Shown: positions 37,636 through 46,749 of the stretch, piece by piece | How positions within the stretch are numbered: the stretch's first letter is position 1 | Layout: each line of letters starts with the position of its first letter | NCBI RefSeq assembly: GCF_002154695.1 | Contig: NZ_MTAV01000221.1 | Location: 38,137-102,136 of the forward strand | DNA length: 64,000 nucleotides | DNA from: Nostoc sp. T09 | GTDB taxonomy: Bacteria; Cyanobacteriota; Cyanobacteriia; Cyanobacteriales; Nostocaceae | Direction of reading: 5' to 3' | Position numbers and translations under genes: made by a program | The notes under the pieces: generated by a model | Database searches by the model: none | What the model saw: only the letters and a program-made list of their open reading frames with translations | Told to the model about the DNA's origin: nothing

Positions 37636-39051
37636 TTAAACTAAAGCTTTCAATAAAGCCTGAAGTTTCAGTTGAACTTCTGCAAATTCTTTTTCAGGAT
37701 CGGAACCTGCAACGATACCAGCGCCTGCATACAATCTAGCGCGATCGCCATCTATCAGTGCTGAACGAATTCCCACAATAAACTCGCAGTTACCTTCAGA
37801 GTCTACCCAACCCAAGGGTGCAGCATATAAACCCCTTTCAAAGTTTTCGTAACGACGAATTTCTGCACAAGCAATATCTCTCGCTGCACCGGCTACAGCT
37901 GGTGTAGGATGCAATTGAGCGACAATTTTTAAAGGATGTACGTTAACCGGGACTATTGCGCTAATTGGTGTCCATAAATGCTGAATATTAGATAATTGTC
38001 GCAGGCGGGGTGGTAGTACCTGGGGTAATAAACCTATCTGAGATAGGCGTTGAGTAATGAAATCAATTACAAGAGAATGCTCGTGCTTTTCTTTTTGACT
38101 ATTTATTAAACGATTAGCATTAGCTGCATCTTCAGCAGGTGTTTTACCTCGTGGCGCAGAACCTGCTAAAGCATCAGTAATTAACTGTTGCTCATGAATA
38201 CTGATTAAGCGTTCTGGACTAGCTCCAATAAAGTTTTGTCCTTTGCCGTTACTTGTAGAGAATATATAGCAATTGGGATGGATTTGTCGAAGATTATTTA
38301 AAGATTTAAATAAGTTAAAATTGTTGCTTGAGCTAATATCTAGGGCATCTGCTAAAACAATTTTAGTCAAATGATTAGCATGTATTTTTTCTAAAGCAGA
38401 TGATACAGCGCGTTTAAATTGAGCAGCGTTGGTAACGGATTTTTTGCTAAGATTTGCCGGAAAATTGTCAATATTTGGGGAATAATATTTTAAAGCATTG
38501 ATAGTTTCGATTTTGTTAAATAGAGTTTGGATTAATCTAGAGATATTAGCGCTAGCATTAATAATTGAATTCATTACTAAAATACAGCGCTTATTTTTTA
38601 CAGCTATTTGCCAATGTGGTAGAAAAATTGTAGCTGAAGGAAAGGGATAATCTGCTTGATAATTTTGATGAAAAAAGCTGAAGTAACAGAAAAAGTGAGG
38701 GCCTGAAAACGGTTGATTTTTGTTGCCGAAACTAATTATATTTTTTAGAGAATTTTTGATAAAATACTCAGCCTTACTAAATCGCTCAGTACCATCAATA
38801 TGTAATTCAGCTATAGGATCAATGGCAGCGATCGCTTCTCCTTTACCCTTATTCTCAAAATAAAAATTTACCTCATTAACTTGGGCAAGCTTTTCTAATA
38901 CAACTAAAGGGTCAACTAAGTCAATTTCTAGAGAAATACTCACAATTTGCCTACTATTATTTTTGAGGCAATTTTCCTGAACTGCTACCAGAAATTGGTA
39001 GAGGTCTTTGCGATCTACAAAGAGGTTGTTGCGACATGGTGAAACTGTCAT
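37636..39051 (-). CDS. menF: Isochorismate synthase
   Basis: 471 residues. Converts chorismate to isochorismate, the first step to phylloquinone. The C-terminal chorismate-binding domain is complete: ALDISSSNNFNLF, FIGASPERLISIHEQQLITD, ALAGSAPRGKTPAEDAANAN and the end YAGAGIVAGSDPEKEFAEVQ. The N-terminal 200 residues are divergent, as usual. Divergent from menA across 288 bases. Confidence 0.93.
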   Translation of the reverse strand: MTVSPCRNNLFVDRKDLYQFLVAVQENCLKNNSRQIVSISLEIDLVDPLVVLEKLAQVNEVNFYFENKGKGEAIAAIDPIAELHIDGTERFSKAEYFIKNSLKNIISFGNKNQPFSGPHFFCYFSFFHQNYQADYPFPSATIFLPHWQIAVKNKRCILVMNSIINASANISRLIQTLFNKIETINALKYYSPNIDNFPANLSKKSVTNAAQFKRAVSSALEKIHANHLTKIVLADALDISSSNNFNLFKSLNNLRQIHPNCYIFSTSNGKGQNFIGASPERLISIHEQQLITDALAGSAPRGKTPAEDAANANRLINSQKEKHEHSLVIDFITQRLSQIGLLPQVLPPRLRQLSNIQHLWTPISAIVPVNVHPLKIVAQLHPTPAVAGAARDIACAEIRRYENFERGLYAAPLGWVDSEGNCEFIVGIRSALIDGDRARLYAGAGIVAGSDPEKEFAEVQLKLQALLKALV

Positions 39052-39339
39052 GGATCTAGTAATAGTAAATTTTTTTTAAGTTATCTTCCTAAAGTGCAAT
39101 TAAACATGGTCGTATTTCTACAGGTAACATATTAAGTCGCCATTTCACCAGAGTATGGTTTGCCTTGTTTTTGGTGTTACAAGACCACGACAAGCCATGC
39201 TCAGTTTTATGCTGCAATTTGAGAATTATGTTTTCAGCAAAAGCAAAAGTTTTTTGCAAATCACCAACATCTGGTGTCTCTGAAAATAATAAAATCTAAA
39301 GTATGAGTAAGGTTCTGGCAATTTAGTTAATCACAACTG

Positions 39340-40236
39340 ATGACTACAAAGCAGATTTTATATCCCAAAACCAAATTATGGATGGCAGCGATTAAACCGC
39401 CGATGTACAGCGTTGCCATTATGCCTATTTGGGTAGGAACAGCGGTAGCATTTGCAGAAACCAAAAATTTTCATGGAGCAGTATTTTCTACTTTTATTGC
39501 TGCTGCAATTTTAATTCTGGCGTGGGAAAATATTAGTAATGATGTCTTTGATTCTGAAACGGGAATCGACAAAAATAAACACCATTCACTGGTAAACTTA
39601 ACTGGAAAAAAATTAGTAGTATTTTGGTTAGGAAATCTTTGCTTAGGTTTGGGGTTGCTGGGCATACTAGCGATCGCAACTTGGCAAAAAGACCTAACTG
39701 TAATCGGGATAATTCTGCTTTGCTGTGCTTTGGGCTATATGTACCAAGGACCTCCCTTTCGTTTAGGATACCAGGGTTTAGGCGAGATTCTGTGCTTTTT
39801 CGCTTTTGGTCCGTTAGCAGTCGGAGCAGCATATTACAGCCAAACCCAAGCTTGGTCAATGACGAGTTTACTAGCTTCGGTGATAGTCGGCATTGTCACC
39901 AGTTTAATTTTGTTTTGCTCCCACTTTCACCAGGTTGATGATGATATAGCCGCAGGTAAGCGATCGCCTATCGTCCGCCTGGGAACCCAAAAAGCATCTC
40001 AAGTTCTCACTTGGTTTACCGCAAGTATTTATCCCCTCACCTTGATTCTTGTTTTGTGGGGAATTTTCCCTGTCTGGACGCTTTTAAGTTGGCTAAGTTT
40101 ACCCTTCGCTGTGAAGTTATGTCGTCATGTCCAAAAAAATCATAACCAACCAGATAAGGTGAATAATTGTAAATTTATCGCCGTAGCTGTACATTTTTGG
40201 GCTTGTTTGCTGTTGGGTGTGGGATTTGTGCTTTAG
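39340..40236 (+). CDS. menA: 1,4-dihydroxy-2-naphthoate (2-carboxy-1,4-naphthoquinone) phytyltransferase
   Basis: 298-residue UbiA-family membrane prenyltransferase that attaches the phytyl chain in phylloquinone synthesis. The first Asp-rich motif is NISNDVFDSETGID, the second HFHQVDDDIAAGKRSP. About eight hydrophobic helices. Heads the plus-strand set menA-menC-menE. Confidence 0.94.
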   Translation: MTTKQILYPKTKLWMAAIKPPMYSVAIMPIWVGTAVAFAETKNFHGAVFSTFIAAAILILAWENISNDVFDSETGIDKNKHHSLVNLTGKKLVVFWLGNLCLGLGLLGILAIATWQKDLTVIGIILLCCALGYMYQGPPFRLGYQGLGEILCFFAFGPLAVGAAYYSQTQAWSMTSLLASVIVGIVTSLILFCSHFHQVDDDIAAGKRSPIVRLGTQKASQVLTWFTASIYPLTLILVLWGIFPVWTLLSWLSLPFAVKLCRHVQKNHNQPDKVNNCKFIAVAVHFWACLLLGVGFVL

Positions 40237-40323
40237 CTTTTATTTCACCCATACACACGAAGTGGCTTCCCGTTCGATGAAGTCGTTCCCGAAGGGTAGG
40301 GTAGGCGCAAAGAATTAGGTAGC

Positions 40324-41343
40324 GTGACTTACAGATTTGAATTTCGTCCGATAGCGCGAAGATTTTTGCGATCGCTTACCACCAGTCATGGTAATTGGGA
40401 TATCCGCGAAAGTATTATTCTTCGACTGATTGATGAAACAGGTAGAGATGGATGGGGAGAAATTGCCCCGATTAGCTGGTTTGGTTCTGAAACTCTCGAA
40501 CAAGCTTTAGATTTTTGTCACCAAGTACCGCAGGAAATCACAGAGGAGACAATCTTCTCGATTTCCGATTATTTACCCGCTTGTCAATTTGGTTTTGAGT
40601 CAGCGTTTGAGGGACTAGGGAACTCGGGGTCCCCTCTGGGGATTAGGGGCAATGGGGGCTGGAGACTGGAGGGACAAACAGGACAAGGGAGAGTAATCAA
40701 TTCCCAATGCCCAATGCCTTATAGTGGCTTATTACCAGCCGGGGAAGCGGCGTTAAATGCATGGCAAAAGCTGTGGCAGCAAGGATATCGCACCTTTAAA
40801 TGGAAAATTGGTGTTTATGCGATCGCGCATGAACTGGAAATTTTTCACTTACTCATTCACAGCTTACCAGCCTCTACAAAGCTGCGATTAGACGCAAACG
40901 CTGGACTCAGCTATGAAGAAGCTCAGTTATGGCTAGAGAATTGCGACAAATTCCCCGCAAATATTGAATTTATCGAACAACCGCTAGCTGTTGAGCAATT
41001 AGAGGCAATGTTGCAGCTAAGTAAAGGTTATAGTACAGCGATCGCTTTAGATGAGTCTGTAGCTACACTCTCACAACTTACTCATGCTTATCAACAAGGG
41101 TGGCGAGAAATTTTTGTAATTAAGCCAGGGATAGCAGGTTCACCATCGCGGCTACGGCAGTTTTGCCGACAGCATAACATTGATGCTGTCTTTTCATCCG
41201 TTTTTGAAACTGCGATTGGTAGACAAGCAGCACTCCAGTTAGCAGCAGAATTATCTCAGCATAACCGGGCAGTTGGTTTTGGTATCAATCACTTGTTTGA
41301 AAAAGAAGAAGATACATGGCTTCAGAGTCTATGGCAACCTTAA
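40324..41343 (+). CDS. menC: o-Succinylbenzoate synthase, with a repeat-derived insertion
   Basis: 339 residues, GTG start at 40324. Enolase-superfamily dehydratase of the phylloquinone pathway. Catalytic residues: Lys pair in FKWKIGVYA, metal ligands in LRLDANAGL, FIEQPL and ALDESV, and the second catalytic Lys in FVIKPGIAG. Residues about 98-134 (DNA about 40612-40720) do not belong to the fold: they are Gly/Ser-rich and encoded by GGGG-rich and CCCAATGCCCAATGCC sequence of the intergenic repeat type. The frame is kept. menE overlaps its 3' end by 28 bases. Confidence 0.92.
   Translation: MTYRFEFRPIARRFLRSLTTSHGNWDIRESIILRLIDETGRDGWGEIAPISWFGSETLEQALDFCHQVPQEITEETIFSISDYLPACQFGFESAFEGLGNSGSPLGIRGNGGWRLEGQTGQGRVINSQCPMPYSGLLPAGEAALNAWQKLWQQGYRTFKWKIGVYAIAHELEIFHLLIHSLPASTKLRLDANAGLSYEEAQLWLENCDKFPANIEFIEQPLAVEQLEAMLQLSKGYSTAIALDESVATLSQLTHAYQQGWREIFVIKPGIAGSPSRLRQFCRQHNIDAVFSSVFETAIGRQAALQLAAELSQHNRAVGFGINHLFEKEEDTWLQSLWQP
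40612..40720 (+). repeat. Dispersed-repeat sequence inserted in frame in menC
   Basis: G-rich blocks (GGGGTCCCCTCTGGGG at 40628-40643) followed by TTCCCAATGCCCAATGCC (40701-40718). Similar GGGCATTGGGCATTGG sequence lies between the pnt genes and near 31789, always outside genes except here. Confidence 0.65.
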
Positions 41344-42716
41344 ACTATCTTAAAAAACTAGGCGATCGCGATTGGTTAATTGGTTGTAATAGCCTTCAAT
41401 TACAGCAACTAACTGAAGAATTTTATTTGGAACTTATGCAGTTGTGTACATCAGGCACAACACCAAAAATTATTTTAGCTGAACGCCAACCCGAGCGATT
41501 TTTAGCAGGCTTTATTGCAGCTTGTGCAGCTAATTGTCCAGTCTTTCTTTGTAATCCCGATTGGGGAATACAAGAATGGCAACAGGTTTTTGATTTAGTC
41601 CAGCCAGACATTATTTGGCGAGATGGGGAGATAATTACAAATTCCAAATCACTTTTACTCTCTCACTCAGAACTCATTACTCACCACTCATCACTGATCA
41701 TGATTCCCACAGGTGGCTCATCAGGGAAAATTAAGTTTGCCATCCACACTTGGGATACCCTGATGGCTTCTGTGCAAGGATTTCAAGAATATTTTCAGCT
41801 AAATTATATTAACTCTTTTTGTGTATTACCGCTTTATCACGTCAGCGGTTTAATGCAATTTATGCGTTCTTTTATTACTGGTGGGCAACTAGCTATTCTA
41901 CCCTTTAAAACATTAGAATCTGGTAAAATATATAATTTTGAATATTCAAGTTTTTTCATATCTTTAGTTCCAACTCAGTTACAACGTCTCCTGCATAATC
42001 CAAAATTAACTGAGTGGATATCAGAATTTGAAACAGTCATGTTAGGCGGTGCACCAGCATGGGATGAACTGCTAGAAAAAGCCAGATTTCATGGCATTCG
42101 ATTAGCACCCACCTATGGCATGACTGAAACCGCCTCTCAAATTGCTACCCTTAAACCTGATGATTTTCTGAATGGCAAAGTTAACTCTGGCCAAATTCTG
42201 CCTCATGCCCAAGTAGAAATTCGCAACCAGCAAGGCGAATTATTAAATAGCAATCATACAGGTAATATCACTATTCAAGCTAAATCTCTAGCCCTTGGTT
42301 ACTATCCAAAATTATGGGAAAATCGGCATAATTTTCAAGTGGATGATGTTGGTTTTTTAGATACACAAGGTTATTTAAATATAATCGGACGTGATAGTGA
42401 CAAAATAATTAGTGGAGGTGAAAACATTTATCCAGCAGAAATTGAATCAGCCATCAGAGCAACTCAAATGATTACTGACATTTGTGTAATTGGTATACCA
42501 GATAAACACTGGGGACAATTATTAACAGCAATTTATATCCCTAAAAAATCTTATACTTCATTAGAAATTAAAACTGCCCTTCAAAATAAAATCAGTAAAT
42601 TTAAAATCCCTAAACATTGGCTTCCTGTCCCCAACTTACCCCGTAATTCTCAAGGTAAAATCAACCGCCAGCAACTACAGAAACTAGTAACTCACCAAAG
42701 CAGCTTGGCTGAGTGA
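41316..42716 (+). CDS. menE: o-Succinylbenzoate-CoA ligase
   Basis: 466 residues, ANL-superfamily adenylating enzyme that activates o-succinylbenzoate. Motifs: P-loop IPTGGSSGKIKF, TYGMTETASQ, GRDSDKIISGGENIYP and the C-terminal Lys in NSQGKINRQQL. The start at 41316 overlaps menC; an alternative ATG lies at 41331. Residues about 109-130 (KSLLLSHSELITHHSSLI), just before the P-loop, are encoded by tandem ACTCA-type heptamers and appear inserted. Confidence 0.94.
   Translation: MASESMATLNYLKKLGDRDWLIGCNSLQLQQLTEEFYLELMQLCTSGTTPKIILAERQPERFLAGFIAACAANCPVFLCNPDWGIQEWQQVFDLVQPDIIWRDGEIITNSKSLLLSHSELITHHSSLIMIPTGGSSGKIKFAIHTWDTLMASVQGFQEYFQLNYINSFCVLPLYHVSGLMQFMRSFITGGQLAILPFKTLESGKIYNFEYSSFFISLVPTQLQRLLHNPKLTEWISEFETVMLGGAPAWDELLEKARFHGIRLAPTYGMTETASQIATLKPDDFLNGKVNSGQILPHAQVEIRNQQGELLNSNHTGNITIQAKSLALGYYPKLWENRHNFQVDDVGFLDTQGYLNIIGRDSDKIISGGENIYPAEIESAIRATQMITDICVIGIPDKHWGQLLTAIYIPKKSYTSLEIKTALQNKISKFKIPKHWLPVPNLPRNSQGKINRQQLQKLVTHQSSLAE
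41650..41703 (+). repeat. ACTCA-type heptamer array inside menE
   Basis: Successive CACTCAG, AACTCATTACTCACCACTCA and TCACTGATCA units. The same repeat type fills the intergenic spacer at 11031-11062. It keeps the menE frame open. Confidence 0.75.
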
Positions 42717-42721
42717 ACTTT

Positions 42722-43168
42722 TTACATAATTTCCCTGGACTTTCTTCTCTCTGCTTCCTCTGTGTCTCTGCGGTTTGTTTCCAACCAATTAACTATTTCA
42801 GCAGGTAATTCCTGCTTACTTCTACTACTCACATCAATACAAACGTGCCTAGTGATTGCCTTAGCAACTATCACCTCAGCAATAGCAATTTCGTAAGCGA
42901 TTTCAAACTTCTCGCCACCTAATTTTTGTGGCATTAAACTCACTAACAACTTATCGCCACAAAAAATTGGGCGGAAAAAATCTACATTGGCATGAACAAT
43001 CGGAAAAGCTACGGAAGGATTGCTAAAAAAAGCTTTTAAATCAATACCTGCTACTTCTAGAGATTCTTCATATGCTTCATGACAAATCCCTAAAATATTC
43101 GCAAAATACACTACCCCAGCAGCATCAGTATCTTGGAAGCGAACGCTACGGTTATAAGTGAATGGCAT
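42722..43168 (-). CDS. 1,4-dihydroxy-2-naphthoyl-CoA thioesterase
   Basis: 148-residue hotdog-fold thioesterase (4HBT type). The active-site helix start [20 protein letters not shown] contains the catalytic Asp and the family's typical VYF. In cyanobacteria and plants this family hydrolyses DHNA-CoA before MenA acts, and the location directly after menE supports that role here. It is on the opposite strand, converging on menE with a 5-base gap. Confidence 0.9.
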   Translation of the reverse strand: MPFTYNRSVRFQDTDAAGVVYFANILGICHEAYEESLEVAGIDLKAFFSNPSVAFPIVHANVDFFRPIFCGDKLLVSLMPQKLGGEKFEIAYEIAIAEVIVAKAITRHVCIDVSSRSKQELPAEIVNWLETNRRDTEEAERRKSREIM

Positions 43169-43192
43169 ATTTGATGATTCAAAAATTTAAGC

Positions 43193-43221
43193 ATAAAAAG
43201 AGCAGGCCATAAGCCTGCTCT
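43193..43221 (-). terminator. Intrinsic terminator of the HopA1-family gene
   Basis: On the minus strand AGAGCAGGC, a 5-base loop and GCCTGCTCT form a perfect 9-bp stem followed by TTTTT. It lies 33 bases after the HopA1-like stop codon (43254) and before the thioesterase start. Confidence 0.85.
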
Positions 43222-43253
43222 ACAGATTAATTTTACAGTAACTATTACAACAA

Positions 43254-44342
43254 TTAGTTCAAGGGAGAGTAGATATCCTCAGAACTAGGATTGAGGTAAG
43301 GACGCTGCACATCAACTAAGTTTCTGGTAAAGTGTCGGTTGATTGACTGCATCCTCTCATCAAGAGCATTCTTACCTTTTTGCCAAGCTTCCAACAAACC
43401 ATTAGCAACAATTTGACAGCGGTTCATACCAAAACTTTCCTGTGCCGCAAATTTTTTAATAGGTTCTTCGGCTAAACTCAGTCCTGGTGCCAAAAACTTT
43501 GTGAATAAGGGGATGTCAGGGTTAAAATGTGATTCATGTTCTGCATAGACACCTTGCAGAACTTCACGGATTGCTAAATAGTCATGACGTTCAAAGTAGA
43601 GTATCCCTGAGTCGTAGCGTCCGTATGCAGAGGGATTGAACGGAACCTGAAAGCTAAAAGGAATACCAGCCTCGTTGAGTTCCATTGTTAGACTATCCAT
43701 GAGAGCGATCGCACCAAATGGTGTGATATTAAAATAGATTCGCCCTGCGCCTAAATCACTCTCTGGGTTGTCTTGTCGTTCCTGCCCGAAATTGCTAACT
43801 GCCAAGTAACAGCCGTTTTGCAGGCGATTTTTGGGCATCCAGATTGCCACCAAGTCACCAACTTTAGCAGATTGAGAATGGGGTTTAAGATGACAGTCAG
43901 GCTCGATGTATAATGTCAATCCGCCCTTGTTCACAGCCATGCTACCATCAGGTTCCTGCCGCAATACTTCCCAACTAGGGTCAAAATAACCTGTACCATG
44001 ATTGCAGTTGTGCAGTCGTTCGTAAAATTCCCCATCAATCCCCAAAGTGGCATTGTTTTCTAAATTTTGGTGTGGCAGATGATGAGCAGTATCAGCATTG
44101 ACTGCCAAAATGTTTTGCAGAGAGCCATTGTAATAGATACCGTAGAGGAAATTCCGCAATAGTAGAGTTAGATACTTATGCTGTAAATCTGCCGAATTTT
44201 GCTGAAATCTATCTGCTATTTTCGCGGGCAGGGCAAAGGGTTGATAATTGGGATGGTGAATACAAAAGTTTGACTCGATTTGGATATTACTAGCAATATC
44301 AAATAGAGAAGTCAGGGGTTGATGAACAGAAGAATATACCAT
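43254..44342 (-). CDS. HopA1-family protein, class V lanthipeptide synthetase-like
   Basis: 362 residues resembling the HopA1 family, named after a Pseudomonas type III effector but widespread outside pathogens. Seen: HKYLTLLLRNFLYGIYYNGS near residue 55, YFDPSWEVLRQEPDGSMAVN, KGGLTLYIEPDCHL, GRIYFNITPFGAIALMDSLT, FQVPFNPSAYGRYDSGILYF, and a C-terminal FGMNRCQIVANGLLEAW. Proteins of this family paired with an APH-like kinase build dehydro-amino acids in class V lanthipeptides (cacaoidin, pristinin, lexapeptide). The kinase gene lies 186 bases upstream on the same strand. No precursor peptide gene was found near it, so the substrate is unknown. Confidence 0.75.
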   Translation of the reverse strand: MVYSSVHQPLTSLFDIASNIQIESNFCIHHPNYQPFALPAKIADRFQQNSADLQHKYLTLLLRNFLYGIYYNGSLQNILAVNADTAHHLPHQNLENNATLGIDGEFYERLHNCNHGTGYFDPSWEVLRQEPDGSMAVNKGGLTLYIEPDCHLKPHSQSAKVGDLVAIWMPKNRLQNGCYLAVSNFGQERQDNPESDLGAGRIYFNITPFGAIALMDSLTMELNEAGIPFSFQVPFNPSAYGRYDSGILYFERHDYLAIREVLQGVYAEHESHFNPDIPLFTKFLAPGLSLAEEPIKKFAAQESFGMNRCQIVANGLLEAWQKGKNALDERMQSINRHFTRNLVDVQRPYLNPSSEDIYSPLN

Positions 44343-44528
44343 TAGTTCAATAAAACCTCAAAATGCAAAATGGGAAATTAAACAACTAACAAGTAGCCAA
44401 TAGCGTGACTTCCCTGATAAAAACTTAGGGGTATGAAGAGTTTATGGAAGATTCTGTGTGGGGAATAGAATAAAAATTTCAAATGCAAAAATACAATTTT
44501 GCATGGTTAATAGTTCGGCTTACTCAGA

Positions 44529-45764
44529 TTAACAACCGCGGAGGCGGGTTTTTTCGTAATAAAGACGAACCAATTGCTTCTCTCGTTCTGGCTGAGGAAG
44601 TTTATGGACTTTAGCCACAGGTTTTAAGATTTCTGGCTGGGTAATGCCAAAAACTGTCTGTACACCTTGCTCTGGCATAGTCAATAAGTTTTTAGCAACT
44701 TGCAGCATACACATGTCAGCATTATCAAAATCTTTGCGACATTTAATCTTGTCCTGAATTTGATAAATCAGTGCTAATCCGGCAAACTGGATAACTCGCA
44801 AAATAAAGTCATGGCGGTAGTCCAAAATCATTGGGAAAGCATTGAGATAACTGCGAGTTAAAGCCAAGATTGAAGGTTGAAGAACCTCCAGCGGTATCAC
44901 CGCCAGACGCAGAGATTCTTCCAACTCCAAAGTCGAGTCTACTACAAGGCTCGAAAGCCATATTTCTAAATAGCTTGCTAATAAAGTTCCCAAATCAAAA
45001 GCAGGATCTCCCCAAGCGCAAGCTTTCCAGTCAATCAATCTTACCAAGCAATTATCAAGCTGCTGCCACCGAGAATGAACCAAAATGTTGTTCAACTTCA
45101 AATCGTTATGAGTTAAGCAGCAAGGATTCCACTCATATGCTAAGTCTGCAATTGCTGATTCTAAACTTTCGTAACGCTGATAGAGAGTATAGAATTGCAG
45201 CGCTTCAGTGGGAACCATGCCAAAAATCTCTGGTGCTATCGACTCTATCCCTTGGGCCGGATTATAGAAGTGATAACGAAACTGTCCTGCGGGAGCAGTC
45301 GCCATAAAATCGCGATACTCTCGACCGTTGAAAGTAGCACGGTGCAACCCCGCTAAGGTAGTACCAATAGCTGAGGCAATATCATCTGCAAAAATATCAG
45401 TTTTTTGGTAAAAATTTCTAAGTTCTTGATAGTCACTCAAGTAGTTGCGGACAAGGATAGAATTTTCCTCGTCAAAATGTAGTACTAATGATGCGATCGC
45501 AGAAATATTACCGATAACCGGAAACTGCTGTAGCAATTGGTGAAACAACCACTCATTAAAAAACTCATGGGGAGTTCCATCATGATGATTGCTACGTTCT
45601 TGTTTAACCAGTAGTTTGCGATTATCTACTAGATTCACTAGTAAATTGAAATTTTTACTCCTATCTGGTAACTCAGATTCTTTTGATGCTCCATCTTCTG
45701 AGCTACACAGACCTGCATCTTGCAGATACTGGATAACGTTTTGAGAAGACAGTGATAATACCAT
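44529..45764 (-). CDS. APH-fold phosphotransferase, partner of the HopA1-family protein
   Basis: 411 residues of the aminoglycoside phosphotransferase/kinase-like fold. Brenner box HNDLKLNNIL (catalytic Asp) at about residue 215-224, and metal site LIDWKACAWGDPAFDLG. The N-terminal lobe carries LLVKQERSNHHDG, with the ATP-anchoring Lys. It ends YYEKTRLRGC. The gene lies directly upstream of the HopA1-family gene, an arrangement that in actinobacterial class V lanthipeptide loci supplies the Ser/Thr kinase step. Antibiotic resistance is unlikely from context. It may instead act on a small metabolite. Confidence 0.78.
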   Translation of the reverse strand: MVLSLSSQNVIQYLQDAGLCSSEDGASKESELPDRSKNFNLLVNLVDNRKLLVKQERSNHHDGTPHEFFNEWLFHQLLQQFPVIGNISAIASLVLHFDEENSILVRNYLSDYQELRNFYQKTDIFADDIASAIGTTLAGLHRATFNGREYRDFMATAPAGQFRYHFYNPAQGIESIAPEIFGMVPTEALQFYTLYQRYESLESAIADLAYEWNPCCLTHNDLKLNNILVHSRWQQLDNCLVRLIDWKACAWGDPAFDLGTLLASYLEIWLSSLVVDSTLELEESLRLAVIPLEVLQPSILALTRSYLNAFPMILDYRHDFILRVIQFAGLALIYQIQDKIKCRKDFDNADMCMLQVAKNLLTMPEQGVQTVFGITQPEILKPVAKVHKLPQPEREKQLVRLYYEKTRLRGC

Positions 45765-46749
45765 GTATTATTATTTCCTAGTACGTAAAATTGCGGAGAA
45801 AATTACCTATTTCAGGATTAGCCTAGCTCTAGCAGTTTTCGGTAGACAGCAACTAACGTATGAATATCAATAACTATTCGTACTATCTATTAATATCCCA
45901 TCTAACCTAGTAAAACCTGCCAAAATGGCAATATATCTTTTACTGTTCCTTTAAAAACTGATTCGTTACCCTATTCAATCTTTACACTTGGGAGCAGAGT
46001 TACGTAGGTGGAGATTAACTGCTCCAGTTGTGTATTTTGATCTGGCTCGTTTTTCCAGGTGCCAGATCTGCATCTAAAATTAATGATTTTATTCATACCG
46101 CAAACTTGTTGTATTCGAGTACGTAGTAACTAAGATTATGAAAGTTAGCTCTAATTTAAGTAGAAACTTGGCAAACTATAAAGTTTACCTGATTAACATT
46201 AGGTGTTCGTAGTTGGTGCAGCATTTGGCATCACATTCTTAAATTAACAATGGCACTAAATTTTTTACTATTCCTGCAACTAAAAAACTATTAATTGTGC
46301 AATAGATAACTAGTAAAAAACCATTAGTAATAGATTTTGTTGAATGCTAAGAATTCATGTATAAAGGTGAGTAAAAAATGTATTGTCTATCACATTTATT
46401 CCATGCTTAATACTGCTAACAATCTTCCAAACTCCTCGATTTGCAAAACATGCTATTCCGCATTCATATTTTTATTTATCAACACAAAGCCAGGAAAACC
46501 GGATGTTTTAGCTGGGTAGTAATTATTTTTTTTTGGTTAAATTTTAATCATTATTGCTTGAACGCACGGTAGCCTGTTGCTTTTGTAACTAAATGTTTAC
46601 TTACCAATTTCATGTGAGGCTACACGTTATCGCTCGCCGCAAGCTAATATAATATGCATTTTTATATCAAGTTGGGATGAGGGGTATAACTCATCACAAA
46701 GCGACTAGGAGTCTGATTTATTTTACGAGTATTAAATCAAATCTTGCGC
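45765..46749. other. About 1 kb without a clear gene between the kinase and the PLD gene
   Basis: AT-rich, stop codons in all frames. A 60-codon frame (46337-46519) with Cys and Ser residues is the only noteworthy frame but has no ribosome-binding site or leader-like segment. It should contain the promoter of the phosphotransferase gene. Near 46690-46740 inverted bits such as GATTTA/TAAATC could serve as the end of the helicase/PLD transcript. Confidence 0.4.

Noticed and set aside
44529..45764. Aminoglycoside resistance gene
   Set aside because: Only the general APH fold is shared; the neighbour is a HopA1-family gene, and there is no mobile-element context.
46337..46519. Lanthipeptide precursor candidate (60 codons, Cys/Ser containing)
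   Set aside because: Opposite strand to the HopA1/kinase pair, no leader-like acidic helix, no ribosome-binding site, and it ends without a Cys-rich core.
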